Position numbers and translations under genes: made by a program. This document shows, in pieces, positions 6,418-14,848 of a stretch of 32,934 bases of DNA. Numbering within the stretch: position 1 is the first letter of the stretch; each line of letters opens with the position of its first letter. The notes beneath the pieces are model-generated. The model was not told where the DNA came from and did no database searches. It saw only the letters and a program-made list of their open reading frames with translations. The stretch is from Metasolibacillus meyeri (GTDB lineage Bacteria > Bacillota > Bacilli > Bacillales_A > Planococcaceae), in contig NZ_PYWN01000018.1 of the NCBI RefSeq assembly GCF_003049505.1, positions 1-32,934 of the forward strand, read 5' to 3'.

Positions 6418-7128
6418 ATGACATTACCTTCAGAGCGTCATGTATTAATTATTTTCCCACACCCTGACGATGAAGCTTTTTCTGTCGCAGGTATTACTAG
6501 ACTCTATCACGAAATGAGTGTGCCTGTAACGTACGCTTGCCTAACGCTTGGCGAAATGGGGCGCAATTTAGGCAATCCGCCATTCGCGACGCGCGAATCT
6601 TTGCCTGAAATTCGCCGCAAAGAGCTAATTGCTGCATGTGAGGCGATGGCGATTCCTGATTTACGTATGATGGGCTTACGCGATAAAACGATTGAATTTG
6701 AAGATGATGAAAAGATGGTACAGCTTGTTACATCATTGATTGAGGAACTAAATCCATCCGTTATTTATTCATTCTATCCTCTCTATGCCGTACACCCCGA
6801 TCACGAAGCGACAGCACGCGCTGTTAAAGAGGCAGTGCGTCGCATTGATAAAGATGTGCGTCCACGTTTACTAGGCTGTGCTTTTGCAAATAATACATTA
6901 GCAGAGCTTGGGGAACCTCATATTACGGTGAATATCGAGCGTGTTAAAGGTCATAAAGTGAAAGCATTACAAGCGCATGCTTCACAAACCGCTTGGATGA
7001 TGGCCGAAACAGCAAAACGTATAGATGAAGGTCAGCCGATGAGTGAAAGCTGGTTAAATATTGAGAAGTTTTATGTAGTACAACAAGATGATGAACTTGG
7101 CGAACCAATTCAACATGTACAATACTAG
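6418..7128 (+). CDS. bshB2: Bacillithiol biosynthesis deacetylase BshB2
   Basis: A zinc-dependent LmbE/PIG-L family deacetylase that removes the acetyl group from GlcNAc-malate in bacillithiol synthesis (the BshB step), in the cytoplasm. Zinc-site motifs are present: HPDDE at residues 15-19 and a later AVHPDHEA. Other family blocks are LTLGEMGRNLGNPPFATRES and KALQAHASQT. Length (236 aa) is typical. The start is the ATG at 6418, nine bases from aaggag; a GTG three codons earlier abuts that site. It forms an operon with yojF, as in B. subtilis. The organism can therefore be expected to make bacillithiol, although bshA and bshC are not in this window. Confidence 0.93.
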   Translation: MTLPSERHVLIIFPHPDDEAFSVAGITRLYHEMSVPVTYACLTLGEMGRNLGNPPFATRESLPEIRRKELIAACEAMAIPDLRMMGLRDKTIEFEDDEKMVQLVTSLIEELNPSVIYSFYPLYAVHPDHEATARAVKEAVRRIDKDVRPRLLGCAFANNTLAELGEPHITVNIERVKGHKVKALQAHASQTAWMMAETAKRIDEGQPMSESWLNIEKFYVVQQDDELGEPIQHVQY

Positions 7129-7138
7129 AAAATTAATT

Positions 7139-7169
7139 GGGTAATGAAGGAACTCTGTCCTCATTACCC
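7139..7169. terminator. Hairpin after bshB2
   Basis: A 9-bp stem gggtaatga / tcattaccc, extended by further pairs with a bulge, lies 10 bases after the bshB2 stop. There is no proper T-run, so termination may be weak. Confidence 0.4.
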
Positions 7170-7315
7170 ATTAGTTGGTTCTATCTTGCTGTTTTGCATA
7201 ATAGCCTTTCTCATAAAACCCTTATTTTTCCTAGATAATATTAAAATAATGTAGCTTTTTTTATGCATTTATTTTATAATTATTCAAAATATATAGGGGG
7301 AAAATATTATATCTC

Positions 7316-8668
7316 ATGAAAAAACATTCATTTTATATTTGGTTTTTGTTCATTGCATTATCTAGCTTAGGTGTCTTTTTATTCATTGTTCCTGTCATTA
7401 CTGAAAGCGGTATCAAAGTACCTATCGCGGTTTTAGCGAACTATCTTGCAGGTGTCGTAGAGCCATTTATTCATTGGTTCACATTCGCTGTTTTTATTAT
7501 CGCTGCAGCAGGTGCTCTTATCATAAAAGCTTTTCCTAAAAGGGATGGCACACACACATTAATAGATTCACTATTCCGTGTGAATTGGTTCTGGACAATC
7601 GTTCGTATCTTAGCTGTTATTTTTGCTGCCATGTATTTATTTGATTTCGGTCCAAAGCAAATCAATAGCGATGATACAGCAGGTATTTTGCTTGACCCTG
7701 CTGGTGGTCTTGTGACATACATGTTTGTTCTGTTTTTCTTTGCAGGCTTATTGCTCCCTTTATTAACAGACTTCGGTTTACTTGATTTCTTCGGTTCAAT
7801 GATGGTAAAAGTGATGCGTCCATTATTTAAAACACCTGGTCGCTCTTCCATTGACTCCCTCGCTTCCTTTGTTGGGGACGGAACGATTGGCGTTTTACTT
7901 ACAAGTAGACAATATGAAGAAAATAACTATACTGCGCGTGAAGCAGCAACAATTGCAACTACATTTTCAGTCGTTTCCATTACATTTTGTTTAGTTGTTG
8001 TTGAAACCATTCGCATCCAACATTATTTCTTGGAGTTTTATGGTACAGTTATTGTGGTAACAATTATTTTAGCCATGATTATGCCGCGCATTTATCCATT
8101 AAACAAAAAGCCTGATACATTTTTTAATGGGAAAGCACCTGTAGGTGAACGTGAAAAAGTAGAGGAAGGCTTCAATGTTTTCTCTTATGGTTTAAAAAAT
8201 GCATTAGAAAAAGCTGAGGAAAATAAAAATCTTGCTAAGATTTTTGCTTCTGGCTCCAAAAATGTGCTTGAAATGTGGCTTGCGATTACACCAATTATTA
8301 TGGCATTCGCTACAATTGCTTTAGTACTAGCAGAATTTACAAGTGTTTTCCGTATTTTAGGTATGCCATTTGAACCTATTTTATCACTTCTTCAAATTCC
8401 TGAAGCGAGTGAAGCAGCGCAAACAATGATTGTTGGATTTGCTGATATGCTATTGCCATCTGTTCTAGGTTCTGGCATTGAATCAGATATGACACGCTTC
8501 TTCATTGCAACTGTTTCAGTAACACAATTAATTTACTTATCTGAAGTAGGTGGATTAATTTTAGGAACGAGATTACCTTTAAAGCTATGGGATTTATTTG
8601 TTATTTTCCTTATTCGCACACTTATTTCAATTCCGCTTGTTGCCGCAGCTGCACATTTGATTTTTTAA
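7316..8668 (+). CDS. YjiH family membrane protein (nucleoside-recognition GATE domain)
   Basis: A 450-aa polytopic membrane protein with roughly ten or more hydrophobic helices. It matches the YjiH family, which carries GATE (nucleoside recognition) domains; characteristic blocks are SLASFVGDGTIGVLLTSRQY, TFSVVSITFCLVVVETIRI and FADMLLPSVLGSGIESDMTR. The family is thought to be transport-related but the substrate is not established. The first helix begins after MKKHSFY. The purine-rich site aggggg lies 15 bases before the ATG, farther than usual, and no better start codon exists between, so initiation may be inefficient or unusual. A single gene with its own terminator. Confidence 0.85.
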   Translation: MKKHSFYIWFLFIALSSLGVFLFIVPVITESGIKVPIAVLANYLAGVVEPFIHWFTFAVFIIAAAGALIIKAFPKRDGTHTLIDSLFRVNWFWTIVRILAVIFAAMYLFDFGPKQINSDDTAGILLDPAGGLVTYMFVLFFFAGLLLPLLTDFGLLDFFGSMMVKVMRPLFKTPGRSSIDSLASFVGDGTIGVLLTSRQYEENNYTAREAATIATTFSVVSITFCLVVVETIRIQHYFLEFYGTVIVVTIILAMIMPRIYPLNKKPDTFFNGKAPVGEREKVEEGFNVFSYGLKNALEKAEENKNLAKIFASGSKNVLEMWLAITPIIMAFATIALVLAEFTSVFRILGMPFEPILSLLQIPEASEAAQTMIVGFADMLLPSVLGSGIESDMTRFFIATVSVTQLIYLSEVGGLILGTRLPLKLWDLFVIFLIRTLISIPLVAAAAHLIF

Positions 8669-8678
8669 AGGATATGTT

Positions 8679-8707
8679 AACCACATGGATATTTCATGTG
8701 GTTTTTT
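8679..8707 (+). terminator. Terminator of the YjiH-family gene
   Basis: Perfect 9-bp stem aaccacatg (8679-8687) / catgtggtt (8695-8703), a 7-nt loop, and a T-run directly after. Confidence 0.85.
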
Positions 8708-8796
8708 ATTCTTTTAAAACGTATGCGCTTTCATTATGAACATTTTGTAAACACTTGAATTTACTAAATATTTTCAACATTTCGTCATTAAATTAT

Positions 8797-8805
8797 GTTA
8801 GAATG
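8797..8805 (+). promoter_or_regulatory. Extended -10 promoter for ilvA
   Basis: TGtTAGAAT at 8797-8805 is an extended -10 element; a weak -35 (TCAACA) lies 19 bases upstream. Transcription would start near 8812, giving a leader of about 130 nt before ilvA. Confidence 0.5.
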
Positions 8806-8811
8806 AATAAA

Positions 8812-8942
8812 CATTTTATCTTAAGTCAAAGCCCACTGAACTAAGATAAAAACTCCCGACAGATGTCACAGATTGTTGAAGCATGTTAAAAAATTTGGAC
8901 GAGCGTTAGTCGAGGCGTAATTGATTATGGAGGTTGCTATAT
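8812..8942 (+). ncRNA. Candidate structured 5' leader of ilvA
   Basis: The leader opens with a 9-bp perfect hairpin (tttatctta at 8815-8823, taagataaa at 8842-8850) enclosing AAGCCCAC, then a short GACAgaTGTC hairpin and a CGA/TCG-rich segment (CGAGCGTTAGTCGAGG) before the ribosome binding site ggagg at 8929-8933. It lacks the T-box consensus and does not match any riboswitch I know. Regulation by structure is inference. Confidence 0.35.
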
Positions 8943-10208
8943 ATGGAAGATGTTTCACACTCAAAAACCGTTGCGGTCGAGAATATTTTAATTGCCCATC
9001 ATTTTTTAAAGGATGTTGTTGCACATACACCCTTGCAAAAAAATGATTATTTATCAGAGAAGTATGGAGCGAACATTTATTTAAAACGCGAAGACTTACA
9101 GCATGTGCGCTCGTTTAAATTACGAGGTGCATACTATAAAATAAAACAAATTGAAAACCAAGCAAAAGAGGTTGGCGTTGTATGTGCAAGCGCAGGTAAT
9201 CATGCGCAAGGTGTTGCTTATGCTTGTGCACACCTACAGATTCAAGCAACCATCTTTATGCCAAAAACAACACCAAAGCAAAAAATCAATCAAGTTCGCA
9301 TGTTTGGCCGTAACTATGTGGAAATTGTGCTATCTGGTGATACGTTTGATGATTCTGCAAAAAGTGCCCAAGCCTATTGTGAAGAGCAAGGAAAAATTTT
9401 CATCCACCCTTTTGACGATTTTGATGTGATTGCTGGACAAGGTACAGTCGCTGTCGAAATTATGAATGATATCGAGGAGCCCATCGATTATATTTTCGGA
9501 AGTATCGGCGGCGGTGGTTTAATGTCAGGCGTTTCAACATATGTTAAAAACCTTTCTCCTTCGAGTAAAATTATTGGCGTTGAGCCAGCCGGCGCAGGAA
9601 GCATGAAGGCAGCATTTGCCAATGACGCGCCAACTGCCTTACCTTCAATTGATAAATTTGTGGATGGTGCAGCCGTACAATGTGTTGGTTCAGAAACATA
9701 TGAAACATGTCGCAAATATTTAGATGATGTTATCCTAGTTCCAGAAGGCAAAGTATGTACAACGATTTTAGATTTATACAATAAACATGCAATCGTTGCT
9801 GAGCCAGCTGGTGCCCTTTCAGTGGCAGCATTGGATTTTTATGCTGAGGAAATCAAAGGAAAATCCGTTGTTATTATTATTAGTGGTGGCAATAACGATA
9901 TTGGACGCATGCAGGAAATTAAAGAACGTTCCCTTATTTACGAGGGCTTGCTCTACTATTTCATCGTCAGCTTCCCACAGCGCTCTGGTGCATTACGCCA
10001 ATTCCTAACATCTGTGCTAGGCCCAAATGACGATATTACAACATTTGAGTATACGAAGAAAAACAACAAGGAAAGCGGCCCCGCACTCGTCGGCATCGAA
10101 GTCGCACATCGTGACGACTACCAAGGGTTGCTAGAACGCATGCAAGAAAATGGCTTCGAATACAAGGAAGTCAACAAAGACAGCACACTATTTGGTTTGT
10201 TAGTCTAG
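8943..10208 (+). CDS. ilvA: Threonine ammonia-lyase (dehydratase), biosynthetic
   Basis: A PLP enzyme converting threonine to 2-oxobutanoate and ammonia, the first committed step to isoleucine. The PLP lysine lies in RSFKLRGAYYK (Lys59), the phosphate-binding loop is GSIGGGGLMSGV, and SGGNNDIGR marks the end of the catalytic domain. Residues from about 335 form the single ACT-like regulatory domain of the short Bacillus-type enzyme (SFPQRSGALRQFL). Length (421 aa) matches that type. The ATG at 8943 is nine bases from ggagg; a TTG upstream overlaps that spacing. Monocistronic, with a long leader upstream and a terminator downstream. No ilvBHC-leu genes are in the window. Confidence 0.95.
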   Translation: MEDVSHSKTVAVENILIAHHFLKDVVAHTPLQKNDYLSEKYGANIYLKREDLQHVRSFKLRGAYYKIKQIENQAKEVGVVCASAGNHAQGVAYACAHLQIQATIFMPKTTPKQKINQVRMFGRNYVEIVLSGDTFDDSAKSAQAYCEEQGKIFIHPFDDFDVIAGQGTVAVEIMNDIEEPIDYIFGSIGGGGLMSGVSTYVKNLSPSSKIIGVEPAGAGSMKAAFANDAPTALPSIDKFVDGAAVQCVGSETYETCRKYLDDVILVPEGKVCTTILDLYNKHAIVAEPAGALSVAALDFYAEEIKGKSVVIIISGGNNDIGRMQEIKERSLIYEGLLYYFIVSFPQRSGALRQFLTSVLGPNDDITTFEYTKKNNKESGPALVGIEVAHRDDYQGLLERMQENGFEYKEVNKDSTLFGLLV

Positions 10209-10214
10209 AGATAT

Positions 10215-10239
10215 CCCCCTGCTTACACGGGGGGTTTTT
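10215..10239 (+). terminator. Terminator of ilvA
   Basis: A ccccc / ggggg stem with a short loop directly after the ilvA stop, followed by ttttt. The second 21-bp array starts three bases later. Confidence 0.8.
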
Positions 10240-10241
10240 GG

Positions 10242-10325
10242 TTTATTCCATGTTTTCTGAGTTTTCTTCCATGTTTTTCGAAGTTTATTCCACGTTTTTC
10301 AGAATTTATTCCATGTTACCCCATT
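10242..10325. repeat. 21-bp tandem array 2 (four units)
   Basis: Units begin at 10242, 10263, 10284 and 10305 with the pattern TTTATTCCATGTTTTTC plus four variable bases; TTCC recurs at exactly 21-nt spacing. The array starts just after the ilvA terminator, and its last unit plus the end of the third lie inside the 3' end of the NERD-domain gene, supplying its final codons and stop. Confidence 0.9.
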
Positions 10326-11246
10326 CGGAATGATATATTCCCTTTTTTTCCGCTCTCCAATCCTCTTTAAATTAAGCTGGGCTAATAAATTCCCCGCTAC
10401 CTTCACATCCCCAATCCCGAAAAACTCTCGAAATGCACGATTTGTAATTAATTCTCCAAATAATATTTTATAATTGCGTAAGCCTTTGGGAATAGCATCA
10501 GTAAAGCGCTTGTCACAGCGAGGGCATTGAAAGCTTTTGCCACGCCAATGCTGCAAACGAACAGTTGGCTGACAATGTGGGCATAATGCACCTATTATCG
10601 TATTGGCTGGAATAATGGACCGCACGAAGGGCTTTCTTTCATAGTTTGCCAACAATAGCACCTTTAAATTATGCAATTGTTCACTTGTTACAATTGGAGA
10701 ATATTTTTCGAAAAGCTGTTGAAGCTTTGTACGTAAGCCTGTCACGTGGAAAATCAAATAGTGTGGTGGTGTCATACCGATGTGAGCGGAGGGGCTTGTC
10801 ACAATGATAGCAGGAATCACAGGAAGTTCGATTTCCCATTTCAATAGAAGTGTTTCGATTAGTAGACGATGACGCTCAATTTGATCGATTGGATTGCGGT
10901 AAACATTTTGTGTGCCATCGCTTTTTGTGCGGATAAATTGGTGGGTTTGTTCTTCAAAATCAAGCCGCCCCATAATATGTTTCACTTCAATAAGCAAAAT
11001 AAAAGAGCGACAAATAAACAAGGTGTCGATTTGATGGGTAAAATTCGCTTGATTTGTCATTTGATAATCATGAAAAAGATAATGTTCTTGCTCTAAAAAT
11101 ATATCATCCCATTCACGGTCTACTCGCAGTTCCCCTATGTAACCTGCATTCACTCGTTGATATTGTTCATAAAGGTCTGTATTTCTTTGAAGCAATGTTT
11201 CTAAAAATAGTAGATGGTCTGGCATTTTTCTACACATAACAATCAT
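10299..11246 (-). CDS. NERD domain protein with C-terminal zinc ribbon
   Basis: A 315-aa protein with an N-terminal NERD (nuclease-related) domain: GYIGELRVDREW, then FTHQIDTLFICRSFILLIEVKH, whose acidic and Lys residues resemble the restriction-endonuclease-like fold, followed by NPIDQIERHR. A zinc ribbon follows (CPHCQPTV, then FQCPRCDKRF). The C-terminal part resembles a small helical nucleic-acid-binding segment. Function in the family is not settled; DNA processing is inferred from the fold. The ATG at 11246 is eight bases from aaggag; an ATG two codons earlier is too close. The last codons (WNKF and stop) are formed by array 2. Divergent from the P-loop gene. Confidence 0.8.
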   Translation of the reverse strand: MIVMCRKMPDHLLFLETLLQRNTDLYEQYQRVNAGYIGELRVDREWDDIFLEQEHYLFHDYQMTNQANFTHQIDTLFICRSFILLIEVKHIMGRLDFEEQTHQFIRTKSDGTQNVYRNPIDQIERHRLLIETLLLKWEIELPVIPAIIVTSPSAHIGMTPPHYLIFHVTGLRTKLQQLFEKYSPIVTSEQLHNLKVLLLANYERKPFVRSIIPANTIIGALCPHCQPTVRLQHWRGKSFQCPRCDKRFTDAIPKGLRNYKILFGELITNRAFREFFGIGDVKVAGNLLAQLNLKRIGERKKREYIIPNGVTWNKF

Positions 11247-11267
11247 TAGCATCTCTCCTTTTTAGAC

Positions 11268-11283
11268 AATATTATATAATATT
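11268..11283. promoter_or_regulatory. 16-bp AT palindrome in divergent promoter region
   Basis: AATATTATATAATATT is a perfect palindrome in the 100-nt gap between the NERD gene and the P-loop gene. It contains TATAAT on both strands, so it may serve as the -10 region for the minus-strand gene, or as an operator. Confidence 0.4.
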
Positions 11284-11346
11284 CCCCAGGAAATTTCTTT
11301 ATTTCGATTCAGCATTTGTATACATTAAACTAAAGGAGAGGAAAAA

Positions 11347-11931
11347 ATGAAGCGTTTATTAATTATGACAGTTGGAAAAACACATAGTGGAAAAAGCTCC
11401 TTTGCTAAGGAGTTGGAAAAAGAGTTAGCACATTCTTTTGTTATGGATCAAGATAATCATGCTGAATTTCTTAATACATACTATGAGAAATTGTTACCTA
11501 AAACAGGTGCTAACACGCTAAAAAATGGGCTTTCAAAATACATTATTGAGTATGCAATTGAGCAAACCAATCTCCATATTATTGTTTGCAATGCAAACCG
11601 CAGTAAAAGTGAACGCACACATTTATTTGAAGAGTTTTTCACAAAGGAAAAGTTCATCCGTATCCTTGTACATTTCAACCTACCAGATGACATTCTTTTA
11701 GCAAGGATCAAAGCAAGCAAGCGAAACACCAAGATATTCCGAGGGGCTTATTCTAATTTTCAACAAGTGCTTATGCAACAGCAAAACGCCCCATCAGAAG
11801 ACTTATCAACTGATGAGGCTGATTATTTATTTGTCATTGAAGATAATGCTGAAAACAACGAAGTTATTCAACAAATCGTACAAATAGCTGAGAAAGCTTT
11901 CAAAGAATGCGTACAGCCCACAATTCAGTAG
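11347..11931 (+). CDS. P-loop NTPase, kinase-like (zeta-toxin/AAA-33 type)
   Basis: A 194-aa cytoplasmic P-loop protein. The Walker A motif is GKTHSGKSS near residue 10-18, and a second conserved-looking strand is HIIVCNANRSKSER, as in small-molecule kinases of the AAA_33 group where a Walker B-like strand precedes a basic lid. FNLPDDILLARIKASKRNTK looks like the lid/LID-like region. Such proteins phosphorylate nucleotides, sugars or nucleic-acid ends, but the substrate cannot be read from the sequence. The ATG at 11347 follows aaaggagagg. No antitoxin-like gene is adjacent, so a toxin role is not supported. It converges on the ABC operon nine bases downstream. Confidence 0.6.
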   Translation: MKRLLIMTVGKTHSGKSSFAKELEKELAHSFVMDQDNHAEFLNTYYEKLLPKTGANTLKNGLSKYIIEYAIEQTNLHIIVCNANRSKSERTHLFEEFFTKEKFIRILVHFNLPDDILLARIKASKRNTKIFRGAYSNFQQVLMQQQNAPSEDLSTDEADYLFVIEDNAENNEVIQQIVQIAEKAFKECVQPTIQ

Positions 11932-11940
11932 TGCATTCAA

Positions 11941-12735
11941 CTACCCTAACAATGCGCGATCCGAGTTCATTTTTTCGCCACGAATGCGCTCGAATTCTGC
12001 CATTAAATCAGGAATCGTTAAATTAGGTTTTGTTTCCTCATCGATTTGTAAAATGATTTGCCCTTTGTCCATCATGATAAGACGATTACCTAAATCTAAA
12101 GCTTGCTGCATATTGTGTGTAACCATTAATGTCGTTAAATTATCTGCCTCGACTAGTTCTTTTGTCAAACGTGTAATGAGTTCTGCGCGTGACGGGTCAA
12201 GCGCTGCTGTATGCTCGTCTAACAACAGGATAGCAGGCTTTGTAAATGTCGCCATTAAGAGTGACAATGCTTGGCGCTCTCCACCTGATAATAAGCCAAC
12301 TTTTGCATTCAAGCGATTTTCTAAATTTAAATGTAGCCTCTCTAGCGCTGTGCGGAAGAAGTCACGACGCTCACGGCCTACGCCACGGCGCAAAGTGCGT
12401 TTCGCATTGCGCGAATAAGCAATCGCTAGGTTTTCTTCAATCGTCATCGATGGGGCTGTACCTGCCATTGGGTCTTGGAATACACGTCCCAAGTATTGCG
12501 AGCGTTTGTATTCAGGCAAACGTGTGACGTCTGTTCCATCAATCGCTACAACCCCATAATCAGGTATTAATGCACCTGAAATCATATTCATCATTGTCGA
12601 TTTCCCCGCGCCATTACTACCAATAATTGTAACGAAATCCCCTGGAGCTAAATGCAAATTTATGTCGTTGAGCGCCACCTTTTCATCTGGCGTGCCTTCA
12701 TTAAAAATCTTGTTAATCTGTTGTAAATTAAGCAA
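11941..12735 (-). CDS. ABC importer ATP-binding protein
   Basis: The ATPase subunit of the importer encoded with the next two genes. Walker A is GSNGAGKST, the signature motif is LSGGERQALS, Walker B is ILLLDEHTAALDP and the switch histidine is in VTHNMQQA. Length (264 aa) is typical. The start is TTG at 12735, eight bases from gggagg, overlapping the permease 3' end by eight bases, so translation is coupled. Substrate identity rests on the binding protein; in related systems this set imports tryptophan, tyrosine or other aromatic compounds. It ends nine bases from the convergent P-loop gene, without a visible terminator between them. Confidence 0.9.
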   Translation of the reverse strand: MLNLQQINKIFNEGTPDEKVALNDINLHLAPGDFVTIIGSNGAGKSTMMNMISGALIPDYGVVAIDGTDVTRLPEYKRSQYLGRVFQDPMAGTAPSMTIEENLAIAYSRNAKRTLRRGVGRERRDFFRTALERLHLNLENRLNAKVGLLSGGERQALSLLMATFTKPAILLLDEHTAALDPSRAELITRLTKELVEADNLTTLMVTHNMQQALDLGNRLIMMDKGQIILQIDEETKPNLTIPDLMAEFERIRGEKMNSDRALLG

Positions 12736-13747
12736 GTGGTTGACCTCCCTGCTTTGTTAATTGCCTTTCTGCTAAACGCTTTGCCTTACTTTTTTGCTGT
12801 TTGCGTTTATTGACTATTTGCGGAATTACTAGAGCTAAAATAACGATTACAGCTGTAATTAATTTCATATCGCCCGTATCTAACCAGTCGATGCGTAGCG
12901 CAATCGCATAAATAATACGATAAATAATAGCCCCCACCACAACAGCTAATGTCGTGCGGAAAATTGTTTTTGTACCAAAAATCGCCTCACCAATAATAAC
13001 GGAAGCTAATCCAATGACAATCATGCCAATACCAAGCCCAATATCCGCATATTTTGCATATTGGGCAATTAAAGCACCTGAAAATGCCACAAGCGCATTT
13101 GAAATACCTAGCCCTAAAATAATTAATCGATCCGTATTTGCAGAGAAGCTACGAATCATACGTTTATTATCACCCGTTGCACGGATCGCAAGCCCAACCT
13201 CTGTTTTCAAGAACCAATCAACAATCAATTTAATAATGACCGTGATAATAATAACAACAAATAAAACTCCCCAAGTCTGTGGCACTGGTGCAATGCCCAT
13301 GCTTGCTAGCATGCCATTTAATGCATTGTCGATTCCTAAATTACCCCAAAATGCATAAAACTTCGTAAAGATTGTCCCTTCATTTAATAAAGGGATGTTG
13401 GAACGACCAATTGTATTCTCGGCTGTTAAGCCCATGATTCTTAAATTGATTGACCATAAAGCAATCATCATTAAAATCCCTGAAAGCAATGGATTTATTT
13501 TTCCTTTTGTGTGTAATAAGCCTGTCATGCATCCTGCAATAAATCCTGCAACAATTGCCACTAATGTCGCGAGTATGGGATGATAACCAAGCACAATCAT
13601 CATCGCCGCTGTCGCTGCGCCTGTTACAAAGCTTCCATCAACCGTTAAATCTGGAAAGTCTAACACTCGGAATGTTAAATACACTCCGAGTGCCATAATT
13701 GCATAGATGATTCCTTGCTCCACCGAGCCAAATAATGCTGTAAACAT
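12728..13747 (-). CDS. ABC importer permease (BPD_transp_2 family)
   Basis: A 339-aa membrane permease with about eight to nine hydrophobic helices and a basic C-terminal tail (KRKQQKSKAKRLAERQ). Segments such as YAIMALGVYLTFRVLDFPDL, VDGSFVTGAATAAMM and GLAIRATGDNKRMIRSFSAN match the branched-chain-type permease family that pairs with ABC_sub_bind binding proteins. The ATG at 13747 follows aggaga. The genes run binding protein, permease, ATPase on the minus strand from one promoter at 14820-14848. Confidence 0.9.
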   Translation of the reverse strand: MFTALFGSVEQGIIYAIMALGVYLTFRVLDFPDLTVDGSFVTGAATAAMMIVLGYHPILATLVAIVAGFIAGCMTGLLHTKGKINPLLSGILMMIALWSINLRIMGLTAENTIGRSNIPLLNEGTIFTKFYAFWGNLGIDNALNGMLASMGIAPVPQTWGVLFVVIIITVIIKLIVDWFLKTEVGLAIRATGDNKRMIRSFSANTDRLIILGLGISNALVAFSGALIAQYAKYADIGLGIGMIVIGLASVIIGEAIFGTKTIFRTTLAVVVGAIIYRIIYAIALRIDWLDTGDMKLITAVIVILALVIPQIVNKRKQQKSKAKRLAERQLTKQGGQPLA

Positions 13748-13768
13748 GCTGAATCATCTCCTAGAAAA

Positions 13769-14767
13769 TTATTTCACTTCCGCATTCCAAGTATCTTTAA
13801 TTTCAAGACCTAATGCATCTGCCACGCCTTTATTGATTACTAATTTTAAATTTGCAGGGTAGGCTGCTGGCACTTCGCTTGGTGATTTGCCATCTTTTAA
13901 AATTTGAACAGCCATTTGCCCTGCCTCATAGCCGATATCGTAGTATTCAAAGCCGTATGCACCTAAGCCACCACGCGCTACAGAATCAAGTTCTCCTACC
14001 ATCGCTGGGAGGTTATTCACTTTTGCTACATCAATTACAGATTCTAATGCTGAAACAACGGTATTGTCTGTTACGATATAAAGTGCATCTACTTTGCCTA
14101 TTAATGATTCGGTTGCTTGCTTCACCTCAGCAGATGTTGCTACCGATGCTTCGACTAGCTCTAAGCCTTCATTCGCTAACGCTTGTTTCACTTGTGCAAT
14201 TTGTGCAACTGAGTTTTGTTCACCAGAGTTGTACACTGTTCCAACTTTTGTCGCTCCTAGCTCATTTTTCATAAATGCGACTGTGCTCGCTATCGTGTCT
14301 GGATGTAAGTCAATCGTACCCGTCACATTTCCTCCTGGCTCCTCCATTGAATAAATTAATTGTGCATCAATGGCATCTGTTACAGACGTAAAGATGATTG
14401 GTATATCAGATGTCGCACTTTTTGCCGCTTGTGCAGATGGTGTAGAATTCGCAAAAATTAAGTCTACTTGATCCCCTACTAGCTTTTGGGCGATTGACAT
14501 ATTGGCATTATTATCACCATTTGCCGTGTTGTAAATAAAATCTGCCGCAAGACCTGCATCAGCAAATGCCGCTTTAAAACCTTCGTATGCTGCATCTAAT
14601 GAAGGATGCTCTACGATTTGTGTAACACCGATTTTGTATACTTTTGCCTTTTCTACAGAATGGTTATTTCCATTGTCATTACTAGATGATCCTTTATTTG
14701 AGCCAGTCCCACATGCTGCGAGCAATAGGACTACTGCTACTAATAAAAATGCTAATTTATTTCTCAT
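13769..14767 (-). CDS. ABC importer substrate-binding lipoprotein (ABC_sub_bind, TrpX-like)
   Basis: A surface lipoprotein that would capture the substrate for the permease and ATPase encoded downstream. The N-terminus is a lipoprotein signal (LLVAVVLLLAAC) with Cys about residue 19, followed by a Gly/Ser/Asn linker and a two-lobed domain: VYKIGVTQIVEHPSLDAAYE, then DLIFANSTPSAQAAKSAT, IIFTSVTDAIDAQL and LYIVTDNTVVSALESV. This matches family PF04392, which includes the T-box-linked TrpX of streptococci and a clostridial tyrosine-binding protein. Its neighbourhood to the trp operon (about 1.4 kb, divergent) is suggestive but no T-box lies upstream of this operon. ATG at 14767 is preferred; TTG at 14773 is closer to the aggggg site and remains possible. 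Confidence 0.88.
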   Translation of the reverse strand: MRNKLAFLLVAVVLLLAACGTGSNKGSSSNDNGNNHSVEKAKVYKIGVTQIVEHPSLDAAYEGFKAAFADAGLAADFIYNTANGDNNANMSIAQKLVGDQVDLIFANSTPSAQAAKSATSDIPIIFTSVTDAIDAQLIYSMEEPGGNVTGTIDLHPDTIASTVAFMKNELGATKVGTVYNSGEQNSVAQIAQVKQALANEGLELVEASVATSAEVKQATESLIGKVDALYIVTDNTVVSALESVIDVAKVNNLPAMVGELDSVARGGLGAYGFEYYDIGYEAGQMAVQILKDGKSPSEVPAAYPANLKLVINKGVADALGLEIKDTWNAEVK

Positions 14768-14819
14768 GTTCAATAAATCCCCCTACTTACTTCATTTGAA
14801 TAAAGTGATAATTATCGTA

Positions 14820-14848
14820 ATATTACATGGGGCTTTTTATATAGTCAA
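14820..14848 (-). promoter_or_regulatory. Sigma-A promoter for the ABC importer operon
   Basis: On the minus strand TTGACT (14843-14848), a 17-nt spacer and TAATAT (14820-14825). Just downstream, the start region holds the short palindrome GATAATTATC (14807-14816), a possible operator. Confidence 0.65.

Noticed and set aside
8812-8942. T-box upstream of ilvA
   Set aside because: No AGGGTGGNACCGCG-like sequence and no terminator hairpin before ilvA.
10869-11239. Plus-strand open frames inside the NERD gene
   Set aside because: Shadow frames antisense to a gene with clear domain motifs; no ribosome binding sites.
11347-11931. Zeta-type toxin of a toxin-antitoxin pair
   Set aside because: Walker A and overall size fit small kinases generally, and no antitoxin-like gene is adjacent.
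14806-14817. Fur box in the ABC importer promoter
   Set aside because: GATAATTATC is only the inner palindrome; the full 19-bp Fur pattern is absent, and the binding protein is not siderophore-type.
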